A stretch of 64,000 nt of DNA from Achromobacter denitrificans NBRC 15125 (lineage in GTDB: Bacteria; Pseudomonadota; Gammaproteobacteria; Burkholderiales; Burkholderiaceae_B): the NCBI RefSeq assembly GCF_001571365.1, contig NZ_BCTQ01000020.1, positions 55,703 through 119,702 of the forward strand, given 5' to 3'. Below are positions 16,616-24,313 of this stretch, one piece after another. Under the pieces are notes generated by a model. It ran no database searches. It was given only the letters and a program-made list of their open reading frames with translations, and was not told the origin of the DNA. Positions within the stretch are counted from its first letter, which is position 1; the number at the start of each line of letters is the position of its first letter. The position numbers were made by a program, and so were the translations under genes.

Positions 16616-19231
16616 ATGAAAAAGAAAGACATTGAATTTCTCGATGTCGTGGCTTTGCGCGGCCCGAACATTTGGACGTATCGCCCGGTCCTTGAAGCAT
16701 GGGTGGATATCGGCGAGCTGGAGGACTACCCCTCCAACACCATTCCCGGCTTCTACGAGCGCCTGACCGCATGGCTGCCCACGCTGATCGAGCACCGCTG
16801 CAGCCCGGGTGTGCGCGGCGGTTTTCTCGCCCGCGTGAAGGAAGGCACCTGGCCCGGCCACATCCTTGAACACGTCACGCTGGAACTGCAGAACCTCGCG
16901 GGGCTGCGCGGCGGTTTCGGCAAGGCCCGCGAAACCTCCACCCGCGGCGTCTACAAGGTCGTCGTGCGCGCCTGGCAGGAGCAGGTCACGCGCGCCGCGC
17001 TGAACGAAGCCCGCGACCTGGTCATGGCCGCCATCGAAGACCGCCCCTTCGACGTGCCCGCCACCATCTCCAAGCTGCGCAGCCTGATCGACAGGCATTG
17101 CCTGGGCCCCAGCACCGCCTGCATCGTGGACGCGGCCGACGATCGCGACATCCCCTACATCCGCCTGTTCGAGGGCAACCTCGTGCAGTTCGGCTACGGC
17201 TCGGCCCAGCGCCGCATCTGGACCGCCGAGACCGACCGCACCAGCGCCATCGCCGAGGGCATTTCGCGCGACAAGGACCTCACCAAGGAGCTCCTGTCCA
17301 CCTGCGGCGTGCCGGTGCCGGAAGGCCGCCTGGTCGACAGCGAGGACGACGCCTGGGACGCGGCCGAGGACATCGGCCTGCCCGTGGTCGTGAAGCCCTA
17401 TGACGGCAACCACGGCCGCGGCGTCTTCACCAACCTGACGACCCGCGAGGAAGTGGTGTCGGCCTACCGCGTGGCGGTGGACGAAGGCAGCGGCGTGATC
17501 GTCGAGCGCTTCGTGCTGGGCAACGAGCACCGCCTGCTGGTCGTGGGCGACCGCATGGTGGCCGCCGCCGCCGGCGAGCCGGCCTGGGTGACGGGCGACG
17601 GCAAGTCCACCATCACCGAGCTGATCGACAGCCAGATCAACACCGACCCGCGCCGCGGCCGCACCGAGAATCACCCGCTGAACCCGGTGCGCCTGGATTC
17701 GGCCGCCCGGCTGGAAATCGCGCGCCAGGGCCTGACCGAGGACGGCGTGCCGGCCGAAGGCCAGCGCGTGCTGGTGCAGCGCAGCGGCAACGTCGCCTTC
17801 GACGTGACCGACCGCGTGCATCCCAGCGTTGCCGCCACCGTGACCCTGGCCGCCCGCATCGTGGGCCTGGACATCGCCGGCGTGGACCTGGTGGCCGAGG
17901 ACATCTCGCGCCCGCTGGAAGAGCAGCGCGGCGCCATCGTCGAAGTCAACGCCGGCCCCGGCCTGCTGATGCACCTGAAGCCGGCCGACGGCACCCCGCG
18001 TCCCGTGGGCCGCGCCATCGTCGACCATCTGTTCCCCGACGGCGACGCCGGCCGCATTCCCATCGTGGGCGTGACCGGCACCAACGGCAAGACCGTGGTG
18101 GCGCGCCTGGTGGCCCGCCTGCTGCACCTGTCGGGCAAGCGCACCGGCCTGGCCTGCAGCGAAGGCCTCTACCTGGACCGCCGCCTGGTGCAAAAGGGCG
18201 ACCGCGCCGATTTCGACTCGGGCACGCGCCTGCTGATGAACCGAAACCTGGACGCCGCCGTCATCGAGAACGACAGCGGCGTGATCCTCGGCCAGGGCCT
18301 GGCCTACGATCGCTGCCAGGTGGGCGTGGTCACCAACATCGACGACGCCGACCACCTCGGCGACTTCGACATCAACGAAACGGAGCGCATGTTCAATGTG
18401 TTCCGCACCCAGGTCGACGTGGTGCTGCCGACCGGCGCGGCCGTGCTGAACGCGCGCGACCCGCGCGTGGTGGAAATGGCCGAGCTGTGCGACGGCGCCG
18501 TGATCTTCTTCGGCATCGACCCCGCCCTGCCCGCCATCGCCGAGCACCTGGGCAAGGAAGGCCGCGCGGTGTTCGTGCGCGACGGCGCCATCGTGCTGGC
18601 GCAGGGCGCCCGCGAGGAAAGCCTGGCCGCGGTGGCCGCCATTCCGCTGACCCACGGCGGGCGCGTGGCCTTCCAGGTCGAGAACGTGCTGGCCGCCGTC
18701 GGCGCCGCCTGGGCGCTGGACATCCCCGTCGAACTGATCCGCGCCGGCATCGAAACCTTCGACATCGACCAGGCCGACGCGCCCTGGCAGTTCACGCTAT
18801 TCGAACGCAACGGCAGCACCGTGGTGGTGGACGACGTGCACAACGCCTCGGCGCTGCGCCCGCTGATCGCCGCCATCGACCAATTCCCGTCGACCCTGCG
18901 CGCCGCCGTCTATTCGGCCGGCGCCGACCGGCGCGACGAAGACCTGATCGAACAAGGCAGGCTGCTGGGCGACGCCTTCGACCGGGTCGTGCTCTACGAC
19001 GACCTCACCGTGCGCAGCAAGCGTCCGGCGGGACAGGCTCGCGCGCTGCTGCGCCAGGGCCTGGCGCAGGGTTCGCGCGTGAAGGACATCCAGGACGAGC
19101 CCGACCACGGCAAGGCCATCGAAAGCCAGCTCAACGGCATCGCCGCGGGCGACTTCGTCCTGCTGCAGTCGGACGAGGCCTTCTCCGGCCCGACCATCGA
19201 TCTGGTCCGCCGCTGGATTCAGCAATACTGA
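16616..19231 (+). CDS. cphA': Divergent cyanophycin synthetase paralogue (CphA')
   Basis: An 871-residue protein with the full CphA layout: N-terminal domain (about 1-160), ATP-grasp domain (about 215-480; VVVKPYDGNHGRG, GVDLVAEDI, IVEVNAGPGLLMHLKP) and a Mur-ligase-like domain with P-loop VTGTNGKTVVARL. Several motifs intact in the next gene are altered here: ENDSGVILGQG instead of ETARGGILREG, ADHLG instead of GDHLG, and VDDVHNAS instead of ADYGHNPD. It may therefore have a different or partial activity. The ATG is fixed by a TAA just upstream in frame, and there is no clear ribosome-binding site. It is followed after 61 bases by cphA. Confidence 0.85.
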   Translation: MKKKDIEFLDVVALRGPNIWTYRPVLEAWVDIGELEDYPSNTIPGFYERLTAWLPTLIEHRCSPGVRGGFLARVKEGTWPGHILEHVTLELQNLAGLRGGFGKARETSTRGVYKVVVRAWQEQVTRAALNEARDLVMAAIEDRPFDVPATISKLRSLIDRHCLGPSTACIVDAADDRDIPYIRLFEGNLVQFGYGSAQRRIWTAETDRTSAIAEGISRDKDLTKELLSTCGVPVPEGRLVDSEDDAWDAAEDIGLPVVVKPYDGNHGRGVFTNLTTREEVVSAYRVAVDEGSGVIVERFVLGNEHRLLVVGDRMVAAAAGEPAWVTGDGKSTITELIDSQINTDPRRGRTENHPLNPVRLDSAARLEIARQGLTEDGVPAEGQRVLVQRSGNVAFDVTDRVHPSVAATVTLAARIVGLDIAGVDLVAEDISRPLEEQRGAIVEVNAGPGLLMHLKPADGTPRPVGRAIVDHLFPDGDAGRIPIVGVTGTNGKTVVARLVARLLHLSGKRTGLACSEGLYLDRRLVQKGDRADFDSGTRLLMNRNLDAAVIENDSGVILGQGLAYDRCQVGVVTNIDDADHLGDFDINETERMFNVFRTQVDVVLPTGAAVLNARDPRVVEMAELCDGAVIFFGIDPALPAIAEHLGKEGRAVFVRDGAIVLAQGAREESLAAVAAIPLTHGGRVAFQVENVLAAVGAAWALDIPVELIRAGIETFDIDQADAPWQFTLFERNGSTVVVDDVHNASALRPLIAAIDQFPSTLRAAVYSAGADRRDEDLIEQGRLLGDAFDRVVLYDDLTVRSKRPAGQARALLRQGLAQGSRVKDIQDEPDHGKAIESQLNGIAAGDFVLLQSDEAFSGPTIDLVRRWIQQY

Positions 19232-19292
19232 CAATATCCGCGCGCGCCCTGCCCGAGCGCGGGCGCGCGTGAGCTAGACAGGAATACCTGCC

Positions 19293-21863
19293 ATGGAAGT
19301 TTCCCGTATCCGAGCCCTGCGCGGCCCCAATCTGTGGAGCAAGAACACGGCGATCGAGGCCATCGTCTCCTGCGCCGACGCCGAATGCTCCATCGACAAT
19401 CTGCCCGAATTCGAAGCGCGCCTGCGCGCGCGCCTGCCGCAGACCGGGCTGCTGCGTCCCGAAGGCCACCAGGGCGCCGTGTCCATCGCGCACGTGCTGC
19501 AGATCGTCTCCCTGACGATGCAGGCGCACGCCGGCTGCCCCGTCACGTTCGGCCGCACCGCTTCCACCATCGAGCCCGGCGTGTTCCAGGTGGTGGTGGA
19601 ATACAGCGAGGAAGAAGTCGGCCTGCTGGCGATGGAACTGGCGCAGGTGCTGGTGCGCGCCGCGCTGGACGATACGCCGTTCGACCTGGCCGACGCCCTC
19701 AAGCGTCTGCGCGAACTGGACGAGGACGTGCGCCTGGGGCCTAGCACCGGCTCCATCGTGAACGCCGCCGTCGCCCGCAACATCCCCTACCGCCGCCTGA
19801 CGCAAGGCAGCATGGTGCAGTTCGGCTGGGGCAGCAAGCAGCGCCGCATCCAGGCCGCCGAGACCGACCGGACCAGCGCCATCTCCGAATCCATCGCGCA
19901 GGACAAGGACCTGACGAAGATGCTGCTGGACGCCGCCGGCGTGCCGGTGCCGATGGGACGTTCCGTGACCACCGCCGAGGAAGCCTGGGCCGCGGCCGAG
20001 GAGCTGGGCGGCCCGGTCGTGGTCAAGCCGCGCGACGGCAGCCAGGGCCGCGGCGTCGCGGTCAACATCGAAACGCGCGAACGCGTGATCCAGGCCTTCG
20101 AGGCCGCCGAAGAGATCAGCTCCGAGGTCATCGTGGAGCGCTACATCCCCGGCCACGACTTCCGCCTGCTGGTGGTGGGCGGCGCGCTGGTGGCGGCGTC
20201 TCGCCGCGACCCGCCGCAGGTCACGGGCGACGGGCAGCAGACCATCCGCCAGCTGGTGGAACAGGTCAACGCCGACCCGCTGCGCGGCGACGGCCACGCC
20301 ACCTCGCTGACCAAGATCCGCTTCGACGACATCGCCCTGGCCACCCTCCAGAAGCAGGGCTTCGACGCCGACTCCGTGCCGCCCTCCGGCACCCTGATCT
20401 TCCTGCGCAACAACGCCAACCTGAGCACCGGCGGATCGGCCACCGACGTGACCGACGAGGTGCATCCGGAGATGGCCGCGCGCGCGGTGTCCGCCGCCCG
20501 CATGATCGGGCTGGACATCTGCGGCGTGGACGTAGTGGCCGAAAGCGTGCTGTATCCGCTTGAAGACCAGCATGGCGGCGTGGTGGAAGTGAACGCCGCG
20601 CCCGGCCTGCGCATGCACCTGAACCCTTCTTTCGGCAAGGGCCGCGCGGTGGGCGAGGCCATCGTCGCCAATATGTACGCGGACGGCGACGACGGCCGCA
20701 TTCCGGTGGTGGCGGTGGCAGGCACCAACGGCAAGACGACCACGGTGCGCCTGACCGCCCACATCCTGGGCGCCGCCGGCAATCGCGTCGGCATGACGAA
20801 CTCCGATGGCGTCTACGTCGACAACCTGCGCATCGACACGGGCGACTGCAGCGGCCCGCGCAGCGCCCGCAGCGTGCTCATGCATCCCGACGTGGACGCG
20901 GCCGTGTTCGAAACCGCGCGCGGCGGCATCCTGCGCGAAGGCCTGGCCTTCGACCGCTGCAACGTGGCCATCGTCACCAACATCGGCATGGGCGATCACC
21001 TGGGCCTGGGCTACATCAGCACGGTCGAGGACCTGGCCGTGGTCAAGCGCGTGATCGTGCAGCACGTGCATCCCGGCGGCACCGCCGTCCTGAACGCGGC
21101 CGATCCCATCGTGGCCGAGATGGCCGCCAGTTGCCCGGGCTCGATCACCTACTTCGCCGAGGACCGCAACCACCCCGTGATGGCGACGCACCGCGCGCAG
21201 GGCCAGCGCGCCGTCTACCGCGACGGCGACGCGATCGTGGCCGCGCAAGGCGCGGAGGAAACCCGCTATCCGCTGGCCGCCATTCCGCTCACGCGCAACG
21301 GCACGATCTCGTTCCAGGTCGAGAACGCCATGGCGTCGATCGCCGCGGCCTGGGCCCTGGGCCTGGACGAGGACGTCATTCGCCGCGGCCTGGCCACCTT
21401 CGTCAACGACGCGCAGACCGCGCCCGGCCGCTTCAACGTGTTCGACTACCGCGGCGCCACCGTGATCGCGGACTACGGCCACAATCCCGACGCGATCCTC
21501 GCCCTGGTCCGCGCCGTGGATGCCATGCCCGCCAAGCGCCGTTCGGTCGTCATCAGCGGCGCGGGCGACCGGCGCGACGAGGACATCCGCATGCAGACGG
21601 AGATCCTGGGCGAGGCGTTCGACGACGTGGTGCTCTACCAGGACCAATGCCAGCGCGGACGCGCCGACGGCGAAGTGCTGGCGCTGCTGCAGCAAGGCCT
21701 GGCCAATGCCAGCCGCAGCACGCGCATCGACGAGATCCACGGCGAGTTCCTGGCGATCGACACCGCGCTCGCCCGCCTCGCGCCCGGCGACCTGTGCCTG
21801 ATCCTGGTGGACCAGGTGGAAGAAGCGCTGGCGCACATCGCCGGCCGCATCTCGCAGGCCTGA
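19293..21863 (+). CDS. cphA: Cyanophycin synthetase
   Basis: An 856-residue enzyme that makes cyanophycin, a poly-aspartate backbone with arginine side chains, from Asp, Arg and ATP in the cytoplasm. Domains in order are the N-terminal domain, ATP-grasp (VVVKPRDGSQGRGVAVN, VVEVNAAPGLRMHLNP) and a Mur-ligase-like domain with P-loop VAGTNGKTTTVRL, ETARGGILREGLAFDRC, GMGDHLG and DYGHNPD. All the motifs degenerate in the upstream paralogue are canonical here. AGGA lies 9 bases before the start, within a small CAGG-AATA-CCTG hairpin. No cyanophycinase gene is present in the window. Confidence 0.93.
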   Translation: MEVSRIRALRGPNLWSKNTAIEAIVSCADAECSIDNLPEFEARLRARLPQTGLLRPEGHQGAVSIAHVLQIVSLTMQAHAGCPVTFGRTASTIEPGVFQVVVEYSEEEVGLLAMELAQVLVRAALDDTPFDLADALKRLRELDEDVRLGPSTGSIVNAAVARNIPYRRLTQGSMVQFGWGSKQRRIQAAETDRTSAISESIAQDKDLTKMLLDAAGVPVPMGRSVTTAEEAWAAAEELGGPVVVKPRDGSQGRGVAVNIETRERVIQAFEAAEEISSEVIVERYIPGHDFRLLVVGGALVAASRRDPPQVTGDGQQTIRQLVEQVNADPLRGDGHATSLTKIRFDDIALATLQKQGFDADSVPPSGTLIFLRNNANLSTGGSATDVTDEVHPEMAARAVSAARMIGLDICGVDVVAESVLYPLEDQHGGVVEVNAAPGLRMHLNPSFGKGRAVGEAIVANMYADGDDGRIPVVAVAGTNGKTTTVRLTAHILGAAGNRVGMTNSDGVYVDNLRIDTGDCSGPRSARSVLMHPDVDAAVFETARGGILREGLAFDRCNVAIVTNIGMGDHLGLGYISTVEDLAVVKRVIVQHVHPGGTAVLNAADPIVAEMAASCPGSITYFAEDRNHPVMATHRAQGQRAVYRDGDAIVAAQGAEETRYPLAAIPLTRNGTISFQVENAMASIAAAWALGLDEDVIRRGLATFVNDAQTAPGRFNVFDYRGATVIADYGHNPDAILALVRAVDAMPAKRRSVVISGAGDRRDEDIRMQTEILGEAFDDVVLYQDQCQRGRADGEVLALLQQGLANASRSTRIDEIHGEFLAIDTALARLAPGDLCLILVDQVEEALAHIAGRISQA

Positions 21864-21883
21864 GCCGCGACGGCGGCTCAATG

Positions 21884-21908
21884 AAAACGGGGCGCCTCAG
21901 GGCGCCCC
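21884..21908 (-). terminator. Intrinsic terminator for the small lipoprotein gene
   Basis: GGGGCGCC and GGCGCCCC form a perfect 8-bp stem with a TCAG loop. On the minus strand the stem is followed by G then TTTT, so it best serves the 39-residue lipoprotein gene, and the hairpin also lies just past the cphA stop. Confidence 0.7.
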
Positions 21909-21940
21909 GTGTGCTTTCTGCTCAGGCTGCGCCGCGCGGC

Positions 21941-22060
21941 TCAGCTGCTGGCCGACACCACCGGCGCCGCGGCCTGGTACCTGTCCGTCACGTGCGTGCA
22001 TCCCACCGCCGCCATCGCGGCCAGTGCCAACAAGATCGCGCTGCAAAGTCGTTGCGTCAT
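21941..22060 (-). CDS. Small lipoprotein, 39 residues
   Basis: A very short gene, supported by four independent signs. It has a Shine-Dalgarno stretch GGGAGAGGGG five bases before the ATG. It begins with a classical lipoprotein signal peptide (MTQRLCSAILLALAAM) with lipobox AVGC, giving acylated Cys21. A 18-residue polar tail follows (THVTDRYQAAAPVVSASS), and a terminator lies directly downstream. The mature peptide has 19 residues with no Asp at +2, so outer-membrane sorting is expected. It resembles entericidin-like small lipoproteins in size only; the function is unknown. Confidence 0.72.
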   Translation of the reverse strand: MTQRLCSAILLALAAMAAVGCTHVTDRYQAAAPVVSASS

Positions 22061-22478
22061 GCGTGCCCCTCTCCCGTACCTGGTGATCGAACCGCCCTGC
22101 GGGTTCCGCCACGACTATACCCGCGGGGCCGGCTCCGGGCCAACCGGCCGGCGCGGGCAGCACGGCCTTTGCGGCCCGCGCAGATCCCGTTACCAGCCCT
22201 CCGCAAAAGCGGACAAGACGTTGCTGAAATGTAACTTCACTCCTTAGTGCGCCTGCAACCCTTTCCGCCGGAAATCGCCCATCCAGGCCCCGATGCCCCC
22301 GTTACATTTGCCCACAGCAAGGTTTGACAGGGCTCACCGGCGGCTCGTACGTTGAAGACCTGGGCCTGCTCAACAGCAACCGCTAAGCAGGCAGGCCTGG
22401 CTGATCAGTGTCCCAGTCAACCGCGGGGCAAGGTTTGTAGGCCGCAAACCCGCCGCCGCACGAAACGGAGAGGTCACC
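22061..22478. other. Intergenic region upstream of the csbD trio
   Basis: No gene is visible in this 418-base stretch. It contains a TTGACA hexamer (22324-22329), a possible -35 for the csbD trio with only a weak -10 (TACGTT) behind it. A 10-base direct repeat GCAAGGTTTG occurs at 22317-22326 and 22428-22437. AATGTAAC (22228-22235) and GTTACATT (22301-22308) form an inverted repeat 65 bases apart. None of these is an established site. Confidence 0.5.
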
Positions 22479-22679
22479 ATGAACAACGACGTTATCGCGG
22501 GCAAATGGAAGCAACTGGCAGGCAAGGCCAAGGCGGCCTGGGGCGAACTCACCGACGACGAGTTGACCCGCAGCGAAGGCAATGCCGAACGCCTGGCGGG
22601 CCTGATCCAGGAGCGCTATGGCAAAACCCGGGAGCAAGCGGAGAAGGAAGTCCGGGACTTCTTCGACCGCAATCCCTGA
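22479..22679 (+). CDS. CsbD family stress protein
   Basis: A 66-residue hydrophilic helical protein with the family signature: NNDVIAGKWKQLAGKAKAAWGELTDDEL and a Tyr-containing second half (LIQERYGKTREQAEKEV). CsbD proteins are abundant general-stress proteins of unknown mechanism. GGAGAGGTCACC upstream gives a good ribosome-binding site. It leads a run of three small stress/envelope genes (CsbD, DUF1328, BON) that end at a shared terminator. Confidence 0.92.
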   Translation: MNNDVIAGKWKQLAGKAKAAWGELTDDELTRSEGNAERLAGLIQERYGKTREQAEKEVRDFFDRNP

Positions 22680-22706
22680 TCCGACCAACCACCAGGAGAA
22701 GCTGAC

Positions 22707-22871
22707 ATGCTGCACTACGCCGTAGTTTTCTTCGTTATTGCGATCATCGCGGCTGTCCTGGGTTTCGGCGGCATCGCCGCCGGCGCCGCAGGCATCGCCA
22801 AGATCCTGTTCTTCGTCTTCCTGGTACTGGCGCTGCTGTCCATTCTGGGCGGCGCATTCCGCAAGAAATAG
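22707..22871 (+). CDS. DUF1328 small membrane protein (YtjA-like)
   Basis: A 54-residue protein beginning [20 protein letters not shown], with two hydrophobic segments joined by [12 protein letters not shown] and ending FRKK. This is the full DUF1328/YtjA pattern of tiny inner-membrane proteins. AGGAG lies eight bases before the ATG. It starts 27 bases after the CsbD stop. The function is unknown; the neighbours suggest a part in a stress response. Confidence 0.88.
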   Translation: MLHYAVVFFVIAIIAAVLGFGGIAAGAAGIAKILFFVFLVLALLSILGGAFRKK

Positions 22872-22944
22872 AACCCGTACCCAAGCATTTCCGAGAGCCG
22901 TTGCGTCTTTAACGCGCTGAACCACACCAACAAGGAGCATGACT

Positions 22945-23283
22945 ATGGAACTTCGCAAGCTGACCGCCGCCGCCGCACTGGGCCTGGGCGCTGCCTTTAC
23001 TTCCATCGCCTTTGCCGCCGATGACGGCAAGCCGAAACAGTCCGTGGGTGAATACGCGTCCGACGCCACCGTGACCACCAAGATCAAGGCCGCCTTCGTG
23101 GCGGACAAGCAGCTGAGCGCCCTCGACATCGCGGTGGAGACCAATGCCGGGGTCGCGACGCTGACCGGCACCGTGGGCACTGCCGCCGAGGCCGATCACG
23201 CGGCCACCGTGACCCGAGGCGTCGAAGGCGTCAAGCAGGTCATGAACAACATCAAGGTCGATCCCGCCAAGAACAAGCGGTAA
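22945..23283 (+). CDS. Periplasmic BON-domain protein
   Basis: A 112-residue exported protein: signal peptide (ends SIAFA-ADDG) followed by one BON domain, about residues 40-108, with SDATVTTKIKAAF and the conserved ETNAGVATLTGTV and VEGVKQVMNNIKV. BON proteins such as OsmY are stress-induced periplasmic proteins thought to bind phospholipid. AAGGAG is seven bases before the ATG at 22945; an ATG two codons earlier sits too close to it. It is the last gene before a strong terminator. Confidence 0.88.
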   Translation: MELRKLTAAAALGLGAAFTSIAFAADDGKPKQSVGEYASDATVTTKIKAAFVADKQLSALDIAVETNAGVATLTGTVGTAAEADHAATVTRGVEGVKQVMNNIKVDPAKNKR

Positions 23284-23317
23284 GACCGCCGTCGCCGCGG
23301 GCCGGTCCCGCGGCAGG

Positions 23318-23347
23318 AAAAACGCCCGCGCCGATGCGGGCGTTTTT
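23318..23347. terminator. Bidirectional intrinsic terminator
   Basis: A 12-bp stem, AAAAACGCCCGC with GCGGGCGTTTTT, around a GCCGAT loop, with T runs on both strands (seven T on the plus strand). It ends the CsbD-DUF1328-BON trio and the convergent PhzF-like gene. Confidence 0.92.
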
Positions 23348-23381
23348 TTGTCTTGTGCCTCCAACACACAAAAGCGCGCCC

Positions 23382-24254
23382 TCAGACATCCACGACGCCG
23401 CGGCCGATCTCCAACGCGCGTCCGCCGACCTGGATCCGGCCATCGGCCAGGACGTCGAGCAGCAAACGGCACGGCCGGCCCATCTGGTCGCCCTGCTCCA
23501 CCAGGATGCTGACGGGCAAGGCATATCCGCGATGGCGCAGCCATCCGCCCAGGTTGGCGCAGGCCGACCCCGTGCCGGCGTCCTCGTTCACGCCGCCGCC
23601 CGCCTTGGCGTAGAAGTACCGCGCCACCACCACCTGGCGGCCGTCCTGCGTCCTGCTCTCGTCGAAGGCAAAGGCGTACAGGACCTTGCGGCCGATGCTG
23701 TTGGCCTGCCAGCGGTCCAGCCGGGACGCGTCGGGCGCGACGCGGCGCAAGGCCTCCACGCTGGCCACCGGCATCAGCAGCTGGTCGGCGCCCGTGTCCA
23801 CCCAGATGGGATCGCCCGACAGGTCGGCCGCGTCCAGGCCCGCGAGGCTGGCGATTTCGGCCCGGGCCAGCGCCGGCGGCGCGGTGCGCACGCCGTCCGG
23901 GCAAGGCGCGGTGAACGTCCAGGCATCGCCTTGGGCCGTCACCGGCACCACGCCGGCCGCGAATTCCAGCGTCAGCGCATCGCCGGCCTTGAGCAGGTCG
24001 CGCACCACCTGCGAGGTGCCGATGGTGGGATGGCCGGCGAACTTCATCTCAAAGCCCGGCGTGAAAATGCGCACCCGCGCATCCGCGCGTTCCGACGGCA
24101 GGATGAACGTGGTTTCGGAAAGATTGAATTGCGCCGCCAGGTTCAGCATGGTGGCGTCGTCCATACCGCGCGCGTCCTCGAAGACGCAGAGCGGGTTGCC
24201 GCTGAAGGTGGTGGAGGCGAAAACGTTGAGCAGGCGGAATGCGTAGGAGGCCAT
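23382..24254 (-). CDS. PhzF family isomerase/epimerase
   Basis: A 290-residue cytoplasmic protein with a duplicated hot-dog-like fold. The conserved catalytic Glu is in NLSETTF, and FTPGFEMKFAGHPTIGTS and EDAGTGSACANL are the family motifs. PhzF-type enzymes catalyse isomerisations such as diaminopimelate-epimerase-like proton shifts; only phenazine producers use it in that pathway, and no phenazine genes are here. The substrate is unknown. It is on the same strand as ftrABCD, starting 59 bases after the ftrD stop, so read-through is possible. Confidence 0.88.
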   Translation of the reverse strand: MASYAFRLLNVFASTTFSGNPLCVFEDARGMDDATMLNLAAQFNLSETTFILPSERADARVRIFTPGFEMKFAGHPTIGTSQVVRDLLKAGDALTLEFAAGVVPVTAQGDAWTFTAPCPDGVRTAPPALARAEIASLAGLDAADLSGDPIWVDTGADQLLMPVASVEALRRVAPDASRLDRWQANSIGRKVLYAFAFDESRTQDGRQVVVARYFYAKAGGGVNEDAGTGSACANLGGWLRHRGYALPVSILVEQGDQMGRPCRLLLDVLADGRIQVGGRALEIGRGVVDV

Positions 24255-24313
24255 GACGGAAAGCAGCGTGAGGGGCGGGCCCTACACTTTATCCCAGCCC
24301 CTTACCGCCGGAG

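Noticed and set aside
19131..21881. 916-residue open frame opposite cphA
   Set aside because: Antisense shadow of a canonical cyanophycin synthetase; His/Ala/Gly-rich without motifs or ribosome-binding site.
21897..22163. 88-residue open frame on the minus strand overlapping the small lipoprotein
   Set aside because: No ribosome-binding site or recognisable signal; the 39-residue frame has both and a lipobox.
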